Below, in pieces: positions 1 to 7,431 of a DNA stretch of 29,314 bases. The notes below the pieces were generated by a model. The model saw only the letters and a list, made by a program, of their open reading frames with translations, did no database searches and was not told the origin of the DNA. Within the stretch, counting starts at the first letter, position 1, and each line of letters opens with the position of its first letter. The position numbers were made by a program, and so were the translations under genes. The stretch is from an uncultured bacterium (GTDB lineage: Bacteria; Bacillota; Clostridia; Lachnospirales; Lachnospiraceae): NCBI GenBank assembly GCA_905214675.1, contig CAJMMS010000020.1:1-29314 (forward strand), written 5' to 3'.

Positions 1-316
1 GTTTTGCGACCTTGCCTTGCATGAGGAACGGCAGCTTTACACCGTTGACAAGTATTTTCAAGACGAAGAAGCTGAACCGCGTTATCAAATGGCAGGAAAA
101 GAGATAACCCCGAAACTGCTGCTTGAAGCAATCCGCACTTTGCCGGAGGAAAAAAGGACTGCTATCCTGCTGTACTATTTCGAGGGCATGACCGACGTGG
201 AAATCGGAAAGATGTTCAATACGTCGCGCAGCACGATACAGTACAGACGGACAAGCTCTTTTGAACTGTTAAAGAAATATTTGGAGGGACACGCTGATGA
301 ATGGGAAGAATGGTAA
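1..316 (+). CDS. Sigma-70 region 4-like regulator of a Tn916/Tn1549-type element (5' partial)
   Basis: The reading frame is open from the first bases of the window, so the true start is probably upstream; an in-frame TTG at 17 gives 99 aa. The C-terminal half reads LPEEKRTAILLYYFEGMTD followed by VEIGKMFNTSRSTIQYRR, the helix-turn-helix of sigma-70 region 4, with the RSTVQYRRT-like recognition helix typical of the orf7-type sigma factor of Tn916 elements. In that family the protein drives transcription of the element's own regulatory region. Its last 20 bases overlap the next gene, whose ribosome site (GGAGGG, about 282) lies inside it, so the two are translationally coupled. The N-terminus and any other sigma regions cannot be judged from this window. 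Confidence 0.85.
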   Translation, partial: FCDLALHEERQLYTVDKYFQDEEAEPRYQMAGKEITPKLLLEAIRTLPEEKRTAILLYYFEGMTDVEIGKMFNTSRSTIQYRRTSSFELLKKYLEGHADEWEEW

Positions 317-557
317 ACAATCCGACTACCCGGAAATCGCCCTTGTTCCCTATCCCGTCATTGTGGCGGCGAGCAAAGGCGACCCGGACGCTATGAAAAT
401 AGTCTTGCAGCATTTCAGCGGCTACATAGCGAGCCTGTCCATGCGGAAGCTCTACGACGAGCGCGGCAACGTCTACTATGGCGTTGACGAGGACATACGG
501 GAACGGCTGCAAGCAAGACTGATGAGGGCTATCCTCACATTTCGGGCTGATGAATAG
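297..557 (+). CDS. Small HTH_16-type protein of conjugative element (Tn916 orf8-like)
   Basis: This 86-aa protein starts at ATG 297, 9 bases after GGAGGG, and overlaps the sigma-like gene by 20 bases. It has the pattern VAASKGDPDAMKIVLQHFSGYI, followed by YGVDEDIRERLQARLMRAI, matching the short helix-turn-helix proteins that follow the sigma-like gene in Tn916/Tn1549 elements (Pfam HTH_16 is the family I have in mind). The motif resembles the N-terminal 'helix-turn-helix conjugative transposon-like' region of sigma factors, and the pair may work as one split sigma factor. That role is inference; the position and family pattern are directly visible. Confidence 0.8.
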   Translation: MNGKNGKQSDYPEIALVPYPVIVAASKGDPDAMKIVLQHFSGYIASLSMRKLYDERGNVYYGVDEDIRERLQARLMRAILTFRADE

Positions 558-979
558 TTGAGCATGACCGTAAAACGTCTTGTAACCCCTTTTCCGTTTT
601 ACGGCAAGCAGAACAGCCATCTTGTTCTTTGAAAAAGAAAGCGGCGCAAGAGAACGGCGACGCAGTATAGGGCAAATCGGATACGTTCCTTTTGTGCCGA
701 GCCATACAGCGGGTGCGCCATGACTTCCCTTTCGGGAACGAGCGAACAACACTACACCGCAAAGCAAGTCAGCAGCTTGCGGGCGACGACACACAAGAGG
801 GATAATGATACTCCCTTACAGCCACAGTCCGAGCGTTAGAAGCGTCGCAGGCAATGGGTAGGGCTGCGTGAGAACCACGCAGGAGTGAAATTCTCGTGGA
901 GCTATGCTAATAGCCGTTCGATTAAAGCCCCTTTTATTCAAAAACATACCTTTGAGCCATTTTGAAAGGGGGTATTCCT
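558..979 (+). other. Structured non-coding leader between orf8-like gene and xis
   Basis: No credible plus-strand gene lies in these 422 bases. They hold several inverted repeats: a perfect 10-bp stem CCGTAAAACG/CGTTTTACGG (568-577 with 595-604); TTCCC/GGGAA (725-729 with 734-738); GCAAG/CTTGC (764-768 with 776-780); and a perfect 7-bp stem CTGCGTG/CACGCAG (864-870 with 876-882). The right side of the last stem can instead pair as CCACG (875-879) with CGTGG (895-899). Position and mutually exclusive stems suggest control of xis/int expression, which is inference. A long minus-strand open frame crosses the region but looks like a shadow. Confidence 0.5.
568..604 (+). repeat. Perfect 10-bp inverted repeat downstream of orf8-like gene
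   Basis: CCGTAAAACG at 568-577 and CGTTTTACGG at 595-604 are exact reverse complements separated by 17 bases that include ACCCCTTTT. It begins 11 bases after the orf8-like stop codon. It could be an attenuator, an RNA stabiliser or an operator; there is no U-tract right after the stem, so it is not a canonical terminator. Confidence 0.6.
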
Positions 980-1216
980 ATGGCTAAAAAGGAAACTACA
1001 AACCATGCCGCCCCTGTTTTGCCTATGCTGAAAACAGTAGAGCAAATGAGCAAGGTTAGCGGTATTGGAGAAAATAAATTACGCGAGCTTATGGATAACG
1101 GCGAACTGGAATACGTTCAAAACGGAAACCGCCGCTTGATTGCCGATACCGCTATATGGGATTGGTACGAGCGAGCGAAAAACGCCGTAAAGCCCCCGGC
1201 AGAGCAAGGGGGTTAA
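980..1216 (+). CDS. xis: Excisionase, Tn916 Xis family
   Basis: This 78-aa DNA-binding protein would bend DNA at the element's ends and promote excision by the integrase encoded next door. I chose ATG 980 because AAAGGGGG lies just upstream; an earlier TTG at 962 has no such site. The body reads MLKTVEQMSKVSGIGENKL, then LRELMDNGELEYVQNGNRR, the MerR-like winged-helix of Tn916-type excisionases: an HTH followed by a basic wing (NGNRRLI). Its stop is four bases before the int start, and the int ribosome site (AAGGGGG) overlaps its final codons, so the two genes are co-transcribed and probably translationally coupled. Confidence 0.9.
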   Translation: MAKKETTNHAAPVLPMLKTVEQMSKVSGIGENKLRELMDNGELEYVQNGNRRLIADTAIWDWYERAKNAVKPPAEQGG

Positions 1217-1219
1217 GTT

Positions 1220-2524
1220 ATGGCAATCTCAACAAGACAGGTAAAAAACAAACGCGACAGCAACGGCGTACTGACCGGACGACCCGGCACAGTCTACGAC
1301 GTAAACATAAAGTACACCGCCCCGGACGGAAAAAAGAAGTCGTATGCAAAAAAGGGCTTTGCCACCAAAAAGGAAGCAGCACAGCATGAAGCGGAAATGA
1401 AAACGAAGCTCCAAAATCCGGGGCAAGTTGCTTCTATTACTTCACAGAGGAAACAGACTGTCGCTGCCTATCTCAATGACTGGGTGGAAAGCTATGCAAG
1501 AGTGAACTTGCGCCCCTCTACTTATGACGGGTATAAAAAGACGATTGCAAACTATATCAATCCGTATATCGGCGGCGTTACCCTCAATCAGCTTACCCCT
1601 GCTATGGTAGACAAGATGTTTCAGCAGATTATAGACAAAGGCTTGAAGCCGTCCACCGCAGCCGGGGCAAAACGTGTTTTGAGTGTGGCGTTGAGCCATG
1701 CCCGCAAATACCGCTATATCGAAACCAACGCGGCAAAAGATACCCTTACGAAGTTTGGGAAAGGCGACAAGACCCCTGACCCTTACACGCCGGAACAGGT
1801 GAAAGCCTTAATGCAGCGCGTCGAGGGTACTGTTTGGGAAATGCCTGTTATCTTGGGCGGGCTTTACGGTATGCGCCGTTCTGAAATCTTAGGCTTGCGT
1901 TGGCGCAATGTGGATTTGGAGAACAACACCTTTGATGTTACCGAGCAGCTACCTTTCAAGGTACCGCCAAAAACAAAAGTCATTGAAGAAATGGCACCGC
2001 CGAAATCCAACGGCAGAAAGCTACCCATTACGGAGCTTGCCCGCCCGTTCTTCCTCAAACAGCTTGCCATGCAGGAAGTACAGAAAGAACAGGCAGCAAA
2101 AGACGGAAAGCCTTACTATGACAATGACCTTGTTGTAGCAAAGCCGGACGGCGCACCTATCGCCGCGTCGTGGGTGTCCTCTCAATTTGGAAAGCTGCTT
2201 GAAGATTTGGATATGCCGCACATTCGTTTTCACGATTTACGACATACGGCAGCGACCAATATGCACCAACTGACAGGCGACTTCTATACGGTTGGCGAAG
2301 TCTTGGGGCATACGCTTGCGGGTATCGGCGCGTCGCTTGGGCTTTCCATGAACTTTGAAGCTGTTACCGCCCGTTATGTGGACGTGCGGCTTGAACGAAA
2401 AAAAGAAGTTTTGGACGCTTACCATAGCGCGGTGGAAAAAGCAGCCCCGGAGAAACCAAAGGAAGCCGAGCCGAAAAAAGGAAAACGGGCAGCAAAGAAA
2501 AAACACAGCGAAATAGACCTTTAA
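1220..2524 (+). CDS. int: Tyrosine recombinase/integrase of integrative conjugative element
   Basis: This 434-aa integrase cuts and rejoins the element ends and the chromosomal target. Visible domains are a basic N-terminal arm-binding region (about 1-70, with TAPDGKKKSYAKKGF), a SAM-like core-binding domain (about 78-175) and the catalytic domain (about 188-400). Catalytic residues can be placed: Arg219 in GMRRSEILGLRW, Lys262 in PPKSNGRK, His338 and Arg341 in FHDLRHTAAT, His364 in LGHT, and the nucleophile Tyr386 in TARYVDVR. All appear intact. The Lys-rich C-terminal tail (about 405-430) is a common extra in this group. It follows xis directly. Length and motifs fit Tn916/Tn1549-like integrases. 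Confidence 0.96.
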   Translation: MAISTRQVKNKRDSNGVLTGRPGTVYDVNIKYTAPDGKKKSYAKKGFATKKEAAQHEAEMKTKLQNPGQVASITSQRKQTVAAYLNDWVESYARVNLRPSTYDGYKKTIANYINPYIGGVTLNQLTPAMVDKMFQQIIDKGLKPSTAAGAKRVLSVALSHARKYRYIETNAAKDTLTKFGKGDKTPDPYTPEQVKALMQRVEGTVWEMPVILGGLYGMRRSEILGLRWRNVDLENNTFDVTEQLPFKVPPKTKVIEEMAPPKSNGRKLPITELARPFFLKQLAMQEVQKEQAAKDGKPYYDNDLVVAKPDGAPIAASWVSSQFGKLLEDLDMPHIRFHDLRHTAATNMHQLTGDFYTVGEVLGHTLAGIGASLGLSMNFEAVTARYVDVRLERKKEVLDAYHSAVEKAAPEKPKEAEPKKGKRAAKKKHSEIDL

Positions 2525-2574
2525 CCGCTGTATCTCTTTACTGCTCTTTACAACCTTTTATATGCCCGCGTGGA

Positions 2575-2596
2575 ATTTGGGCACCATTTGGGCACC
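2575..2596 (+). repeat. Tandem 11-bp direct repeats near element end (candidate integrase arm sites)
   Basis: ATTTGGGCACC occurs twice head to tail (2575-2585 and 2586-2596), followed by a partial third copy beginning ATTT at 2597. They lie 50 bases after the int stop, inside the element end. In Tn916-like elements short direct repeats at the ends bind the integrase N-terminal domain, so that role is proposed here by position. Confidence 0.55.
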
Positions 2597-2634
2597 ATTT
2601 ACGGAAAAAGCACCATGAAAACAGAGGGTAAAAG

Positions 2635-2687
2635 AAACGCCGACAACTCACAAAAACGTAGTGTTCATGCGGGTTTTCGGCGTTTTC
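2635..2687 (+). terminator. Inverted repeat with T-rich flank after int
   Basis: AAACGCCGA (2635-2643) pairs perfectly with TCGGCGTTT (2677-2685), followed by a short T-rich stretch. The loop is long (33 bases), so this may be a terminator for int or a structured element end rather than a canonical intrinsic terminator. Confidence 0.45.
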
Positions 2688-2742
2688 CTATCCCTTAACG
2701 GGCTTCTATTCATCTTGTGCGAGAGAGAAAAATTCTACTATT

Positions 2743-3051
2743 TTTTATCATGGAATTCTTTTGGGACTGTTAAGATGCGAACCAGACTGGCTGATCCAGT
2801 CAAATATAGAATCAGGAGATGGTTTTGTAGATATCTTGATTGAAACGGAAGATCCTGATGTGGGAATCATTATTGAATTAAAGTATGCACAGACTTATAG
2901 CGGTTTGGAAAAAGCTTGCGAAAAAGCGATGAATCAGATAAAGGAGCGGCGATATGATGAACGACTCCGAAATGAGGACAGGAATGATATTCTGGCATAT
3001 GGGATTGCTTTTTGCAAGAAAAGATGTAAAGTAGCAGTCGAAAGATTATGA
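2743..3051 (+). pseudogene. 3' remnant of AAA-ATPase/PD-(D/E)XK nuclease-like gene cut by the element
   Basis: The frame reads FYHGILLGLL, then SNIESGDGFVDILIET and VGIIIELKYA, ending at 3051. This is the C-terminal PD-(D/E)XK domain of the large clostridial AAA-ATPase-like/DUF1703 family (PDDEXK_9); the Asp and the E-x-K core are kept. Intact members have several hundred residues of ATPase domain before this point, and here nothing of it is present: the frame runs back into the terminal segment of the conjugative element. The homology starts near 2743, so the junction is about 2690-2743. No ribosome site precedes an internal start, so I treat it as a remnant. An ATG-like start at 2761 is not convincing. 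Confidence 0.75.
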
Positions 3052-3155
3052 GAAATAAAACGGCGCATATGTTTGACCGGCTGGTAGCAGGTGGTCTTTT
3101 TGGTGTATGAAAATCCAGATAAGTGTGATTTCATATGGCGGCATTGTCAAAAGTA

Positions 3156-3164
3156 TGTTAGAAT
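3156..3164 (+). promoter_or_regulatory. Possible extended -10 promoter for the TIR gene pair
   Basis: TGTTAGAAT is an extended -10 (TGn plus TAGAAT, one mismatch to TATAAT), 36 bases before the 3201 start. No good -35 is present at the right distance; TTGTCA lies only 9 bases upstream. Tentative. Confidence 0.3.
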
Positions 3165-3200
3165 AACACATTATATATACGAATGATGGGAGGTCTGACA

Positions 3201-4469
3201 ATGCCATCGATAAGTCACTCAATCATTGTGAATGTTGGGGAAGATTATCTGGAGTCTTATCTCAAAGGACTGGGATTGCAGCGGACAGAAGACGACAGAG
3301 GAAAAGATTTGAAATACTGGATGGACAGCCTGTTTGAAAAAGACCGGATTATCATAGAAGATCTGGAAGAGTTTCTGTTTCGGGAGCTGTTCTGGGGAAA
3401 AAGGAAAACAATTCGAGTGTACAAGCTGGAACAGATCAAAGATTACCGGGAACCGGAGGACTGGGAATGTGCACTGAAAGAACATTATGGTATTACTTCG
3501 ATTGATTTTTGTAATATTTTGGGAACATTGCCGGATAAAGAGCAGGGAAGAAAAATTGCTGCGGTACGTTCCGAAGAGACAGACAAAGGGGAATTGCTGA
3601 AAATCCGGATCCTGTTTGTATGTGCGATACAGATCAACGGGAAAAGTGGATATCTGGATTCGATCGCTTACATTCCGGTGGAACTGGATTTTAAAGAGCG
3701 GGTTATGATTCTGAAAGCATGGACAAGACAAAAAGTTGCACTGGAAGAACATAAGGCAGAAAAATTGCTGACACATATCGAAAATCTGATGCGGATGGAG
3801 TTTGGTATTAAGACAAAAGAATTTTCTGATAAGCACAGACAAACGCTTTTTCTGATGAGTAAGGATCTGATCAATGAGGCGTATAAGCGTATTGAGGCGT
3901 ACAATAAAATCGGAAAGGTCAGCGGAAAGATAAAAGAATTTACCGGAACGATTTTAGAGGAATTAACGCTTGAAAATGTGGAAAAGGACACCGAGGGAAG
4001 AGTTACTTTGGAAGAAGGAGTCATGGATTTTGAAGGAGAGATCAGAAATGTGATCGAATGTTTGGTGATCAGCGATTATTTTTATCAAAGAGAATTCAGC
4101 CAGATATGGGATATGGATCTGGAGGCAGTGGTAACAAGGATTAAGTTTAATGACAGGGAAAGCGTGCTTACTTCTATAAAAGGGGAGAATACATATGCCC
4201 CCATTTTCTGTACCAAGACGTTTCTGACTTTGAAAAACCGGATGGAAGAAACGGAAAAAACAGAAACCTTATGGATTGCAATGAATCGGACGAAAGGAAA
4301 TCTGAATCTGAAATTTGATGCTTCGGAATCGCGGTACTTAAAAATATTGATAAGATATGGGATTCATTTTAAAGAGGCGGATTTGGATTCAGCTTTAAAA
4401 ATATATAAAAAATATGTGGAAAAGCTTAATGATAAAAATGCAGGAGCAGGCGAAGCGGCAGTCAGTTAA
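3201..4469 (+). CDS. Unrecognised 422-aa protein, partner of TIR-like protein
   Basis: I do not recognise this family. I chose ATG 3201 (MPSISHSIIVNVGEDYLESY) because GGGAGG at 3188-3193 is well spaced for it; ATGs at 3183 and 3186 precede the site. The protein looks soluble, with no signal peptide or membrane segment. It is rich in charged helices (for example EEHKAEKLLTHIENLMRM), with a beta-rich part around FVCAIQINGKSGYLDSIAYI. No nucleotidyltransferase (GS...DxD), Walker A or nuclease motif is evident. Its 3' end overlaps the TIR-like gene, so the two are probably co-translated and interact. By analogy with two-gene defence systems it could be the sensor or regulator of the TIR effector; that is inference. 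Base composition is A+T-rich compared with the integrase region. Confidence 0.75.
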   Translation: MPSISHSIIVNVGEDYLESYLKGLGLQRTEDDRGKDLKYWMDSLFEKDRIIIEDLEEFLFRELFWGKRKTIRVYKLEQIKDYREPEDWECALKEHYGITSIDFCNILGTLPDKEQGRKIAAVRSEETDKGELLKIRILFVCAIQINGKSGYLDSIAYIPVELDFKERVMILKAWTRQKVALEEHKAEKLLTHIENLMRMEFGIKTKEFSDKHRQTLFLMSKDLINEAYKRIEAYNKIGKVSGKIKEFTGTILEELTLENVEKDTEGRVTLEEGVMDFEGEIRNVIECLVISDYFYQREFSQIWDMDLEAVVTRIKFNDRESVLTSIKGENTYAPIFCTKTFLTLKNRMEETEKTETLWIAMNRTKGNLNLKFDASESRYLKILIRYGIHFKEADLDSALKIYKKYVEKLNDKNAGAGEAAVS

Positions 4470-5289
4470 CAGTCTGGGAAATCTGTCCCCGGAGGATATG
4501 ACTGCATGGATTGGAGTATCCGAAAGAGAAACGAAAAAGTTTCTTGATATGCTGCATGAGCAGAGGATTCTGCGGTATAAATTTATATTTCAGTGTGACT
4601 GCGGGGAAAGATGTACGGTATATGAAAAGAGATTGAAAAGGGATGGTGTTTCTTGCTGTGAGATCTGCGGAAGGGAATACACAGCAGCACAGATTCTTGA
4701 AAAAATGAGCATCCGTTACGAAATAGACAGGGATGCATTGCTGAATATGGAAGAAAACAAAGTCGATTTTCGTGCAGTACTGGAAACGCAGGCAACCGAG
4801 AAGGTTGTAGCAATAGCAAGAAGAAAAGAGGAAAAAAGTATGGAAGTTTTTATAGGAAGTTCAACAGAGGCAGCAGAATATATGGAAAAAATTGCAGTTA
4901 CGCTGGAAAATCTGAAAGTGAAACCACTGTTATGGAATGCTTCGGGAGAGGGGATTTTTGTCGCAGGAGAAAGTACCATTGATTCTCTGATCAGCATTAC
5001 CAGACGGGTGGATGCGGCTATTTTTATTTTTAATGCAGATGATAAGACATGGAATGAAAAATCAGCACTGGCTTCTGCGTTGGATTCTGCCGATGCGGTG
5101 CGGGATAATGTGCTTTTTGAATATGGGCTGTTTATGGGAAAATTAGGAAAAAGCAAGGTTTGCTTTATATGCAAAGGAACACCAAAGATTGCCACAGATC
5201 TGAAAGGCATTACCTATATTGATGGAGATGCGGGCGAGTATACCGTGAAAGATAAGCTGAAAGACTGGATTCGCAGACTGGATTCCTGA
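4414..5289 (+). CDS. Winged-helix/zinc-ribbon protein with C-terminal CAP12/Pycsar-type TIR domain
   Basis: This 291-aa protein has three visible parts. Residues about 20-58 look like a winged helix (SPEDMTAWIGVSERETKKF). Residues 61-85 form a possible zinc ribbon (C61-x-C63-x3-C67 and C81-C82-x2-C85). Residues 142-291 are a TIR-like domain with the FIGSS start (146-150) and the hallmark RDNVLFEYGLFMGKLG (230-245), where Glu236 is the likely catalytic residue. This domain family (PF10137) includes NAD-degrading effectors of CBASS and Pycsar. The start is uncertain: ATG 4414 has no clear ribosome site, and 4429, 4438 or 4498 are in frame. It overlaps the preceding gene by 56 bases at most. No cyclase gene is nearby. 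Confidence 0.8.
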   Translation: MWKSLMIKMQEQAKRQSVNSLGNLSPEDMTAWIGVSERETKKFLDMLHEQRILRYKFIFQCDCGERCTVYEKRLKRDGVSCCEICGREYTAAQILEKMSIRYEIDRDALLNMEENKVDFRAVLETQATEKVVAIARRKEEKSMEVFIGSSTEAAEYMEKIAVTLENLKVKPLLWNASGEGIFVAGESTIDSLISITRRVDAAIFIFNADDKTWNEKSALASALDSADAVRDNVLFEYGLFMGKLGKSKVCFICKGTPKIATDLKGITYIDGDAGEYTVKDKLKDWIRRLDS

Positions 5290-5307
5290 TAAGAAAGGAC
5301 GGGCAAT

Positions 5308-5769
5308 ATGCTGAACATTTATGCATGGAGCTACAACCGGGTTTATATTGTAATGCTGGTATTGCTGGTGATCTGGAGAGTACTGGCACGTGTTATCCGG
5401 GCGGACATCTGGAAGATTTTAAATGGGATCGGGGCAGTTGTGGCTGTTTTCCTGATCCTGCATTTTACGGTGCTGGGGCGTACACCGTCGGATCAGCATC
5501 AGTTTATGATCATGGCGGACTATACGGATGAATTTTACAGAGAAATGCTGATGAATGTGTTTCTGTATTTTCCACTGGGACTTACGTTGGGAGAACTGAT
5601 TGGCTGGAAAGTCATTCTAGTGGCATTTGTTCTGTCTTTCGGAGTCGAAGCATGGCAGTATGTGGCGGGAACAGGAAGTGCACAGGCAACGGATGTTCTG
5701 TGCAACACATTTGGTGCCCTGATCGGAACCGTGTTCTGGTTATGGCGCAGAAAGGAAAAAAATGGTTGA
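5308..5769 (+). CDS. VanZ-like membrane protein
   Basis: This 153-aa integral membrane protein has about four hydrophobic segments (near residues 12-27, 36-54, 80-118 and 131-147) and the VanZ-family features MNVFLYFPLG and EAWQYVAGTGSAQATDVLCN. In the family these polar and charged residues sit at the membrane face, and members are linked to envelope or glycopeptide-related functions; the biochemical role is not established. AAGAAAGGA upstream of ATG 5308 is a good ribosome site. It begins only 18 bases after the TIR-like gene with no terminator between, and overlaps the next phosphatase gene by 8 bases, so it opens the envelope operon as read here. Confidence 0.85.
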   Translation: MLNIYAWSYNRVYIVMLVLLVIWRVLARVIRADIWKILNGIGAVVAVFLILHFTVLGRTPSDQHQFMIMADYTDEFYREMLMNVFLYFPLGLTLGELIGWKVILVAFVLSFGVEAWQYVAGTGSAQATDVLCNTFGALIGTVFWLWRRKEKNG

Positions 5770-6496
5770 TTTACATTTGCATATTCTGCCGGGGCTGGAT
5801 GATGGTGCGCAGACGCTGGAAGAGGCGCTGCACATGGCTGCCATAGCAGCAGACAGCGGTGTGTTCCATATGGCGGCAACCAGTCACGGAAATTATTATG
5901 ATTATACCATGCAGGAATATCAGCAGGCTTTTCAAAGGCTGCAGGATGCACTGACAGAAAAGGACATTCCGGTGAAATTACATCCGGGAATGGAAATCTT
6001 TACCGATGAAAATGCCGGGATGTTATTGGATAAAGGAGAACTTCTTACTTTAAATGGGACAAGATACATATTGATTGAGTTTGATTTTGAAGAAAATGTC
6101 GAAAATGTTTGGAAATATGTTGCCGATTTAAAGCAAAGAAGGTATAATATTGTCCTGGCACACCCGGAACGCTATCTGTTTATACAGAAAGATCCGGAGT
6201 TTGCATATTTTCTCGTACAGCAGGGCTGTATACTTCAGGTAAATAAGGGAAGTATTTTTGGTCAGTTTGGAAGGAGATGTCAGGAACTTGCAGAACAGTT
6301 CCTGGAAGATGACATGGTATCTGTCGTGGCAACGGATGCACATGATACAAGGTATCGCAGTCCTTCGATAGCGAGATTGGAACGTTATTTACAGAGCAGA
6401 TATGGTCAGGCAAGGACCAGACTGTGGCTGTCCGAGAATCCAAGCAGGATACTTAAGGGGTATTCGGTGCTGGGAGCAGATGGACATACAGGATAA
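5762..6496 (+). CDS. cpsB: PHP-type protein-tyrosine phosphatase, CpsB family (module A)
   Basis: This 244-aa metal-dependent phosphatase of the PHP superfamily would dephosphorylate the tyrosine tails of the BY-kinases encoded downstream, a standard capsule/exopolysaccharide control pair. Metal-ligand motifs are visible: H5 and H7 with Asp14 (DLHLHILPGLDDG), His42 (TSHG), Glu in HPGMEIF, LAHPERY and ATDAHD. The start (ATG 5762) overlaps VanZ by 8 bases and is preceded by AAAGG. A second copy lies at 17806-18576. No membrane segment, so cytoplasmic. Confidence 0.92.
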   Translation: MVDLHLHILPGLDDGAQTLEEALHMAAIAADSGVFHMAATSHGNYYDYTMQEYQQAFQRLQDALTEKDIPVKLHPGMEIFTDENAGMLLDKGELLTLNGTRYILIEFDFEENVENVWKYVADLKQRRYNIVLAHPERYLFIQKDPEFAYFLVQQGCILQVNKGSIFGQFGRRCQELAEQFLEDDMVSVVATDAHDTRYRSPSIARLERYLQSRYGQARTRLWLSENPSRILKGYSVLGADGHTG

Positions 6497-6511
6497 AGGA
6501 GCATGAAGTTT

Positions 6512-7420
6512 ATGAAAAAATTGAAAGTCATGGCAGGAATCATCTGCGTTGTTTCTCTGGCAGGCGGTTGCTTTTACTATACAAAGATACAGGAACAGCG
6601 GGATCAGGAACCACCGGTACTGAGTGCAGATGCAGAGGTATTTTCGGCAAAGGTTGCTGCGGATGACCAGAAACTGATTTCTGGTGTGACGGCTTATGAT
6701 CAGGTAGACGGTGATGTATCGGACAGTATCCTGATTGATAATATCACAAAAAAAGAAGGAACAGACAGTGATTTTCTGATCACATATGTAGCCTTTGATA
6801 AATCAAGCAATATGGCATCTCTTACAAGGACACTTCACTATTCTGATTTTCGTCAGGCACATTTTTCTTTTACACAGCCACTTCGTTTTCCAGAGAATCA
6901 GACGGTAGATTTATTATCCTATTTTACAGCAGATGACTGCATTGATGGAGATGTGACATCTTTTATTACACTGGAAGGTGAGAAGGGACTGCTGGAGGAC
7001 GAGCCGAAAAAGGGTATTTATGAGTATACGCTCAGTGTGACGGACAGTGTCGGTTATACGACAACGCTTCCGATAGAGGTGGAGATATATGAAGATACGT
7101 ACGACGAACGTATCCAGAAACCACAGATTTATCTGAATCAGTATATTGTATATATGGATAAAGGAGAAACGCTGGATGTAAATGAATACCTGGATCATAT
7201 CGAAGAAAATGGAACGAAGTACATAGATACGGAAACAAGTCAGACGGAGGATTCGGAATCAGATGGCAGCCAGACGAAACAGGATATTCCGGTATCCGAT
7301 ATTCAGATTACGTCTAATGTTGATGCGGAAAAAGAGGGCATTTACCGGGTAAGTTATCGTTATACATCGAAAGAGACTGGTTATGACTGTAATACCAGTC
7401 TGATTGTTGTGGTTGAGTAG
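6512..7420 (+). CDS. Exported Ig-like (DUF5011/HYR-type) protein, module A
   Basis: About 302 aa. ATG 6512 has AGGAG at a spacing of 10; ATG 6503 is only one base from the same site, so the later start is preferred. The N-terminus is Lys-rich followed by a hydrophobic stretch ending AGGC, which could be a weak lipobox or a membrane anchor. The rest carries at least two Ig-like beta-sandwich repeats with the hallmark DQVDGDVSDS and DDCIDGDVTS, and an acidic Ser/Thr linker (around TSQTEDSESDGSQT). Such domains act as extracellular structural modules. It has a paralogue at 18590. Lying between the phosphatase and the kinases suggests a surface component of the same polysaccharide machinery; the exact role is unknown. 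Confidence 0.75.
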   Translation: MKKLKVMAGIICVVSLAGGCFYYTKIQEQRDQEPPVLSADAEVFSAKVAADDQKLISGVTAYDQVDGDVSDSILIDNITKKEGTDSDFLITYVAFDKSSNMASLTRTLHYSDFRQAHFSFTQPLRFPENQTVDLLSYFTADDCIDGDVTSFITLEGEKGLLEDEPKKGIYEYTLSVTDSVGYTTTLPIEVEIYEDTYDERIQKPQIYLNQYIVYMDKGETLDVNEYLDHIEENGTKYIDTETSQTEDSESDGSQTKQDIPVSDIQITSNVDAEKEGIYRVSYRYTSKETGYDCNTSLIVVVE

Positions 7421-7431
7421 GAGGAGAACAG

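Noticed and set aside
216..794. Long minus-strand open frame of 192 codons in the conjugative element
   Set aside because: It lies antisense to two real genes and over hairpins; its protein is low-quality (many Cys, Arg, Pro) with no family pattern. Conserved DNA of the element would keep such a frame open.
2661..2843. 60-codon plus-strand frame at the element junction
   Set aside because: It overlaps the nuclease remnant in another frame and has no ribosome site or family pattern.
3201..5289. A CBASS or Pycsar operon
   Set aside because: The TIR-like effector type fits, but neither gene carries a nucleotidyltransferase or cyclase signature, so calling it either system would be unsupported.
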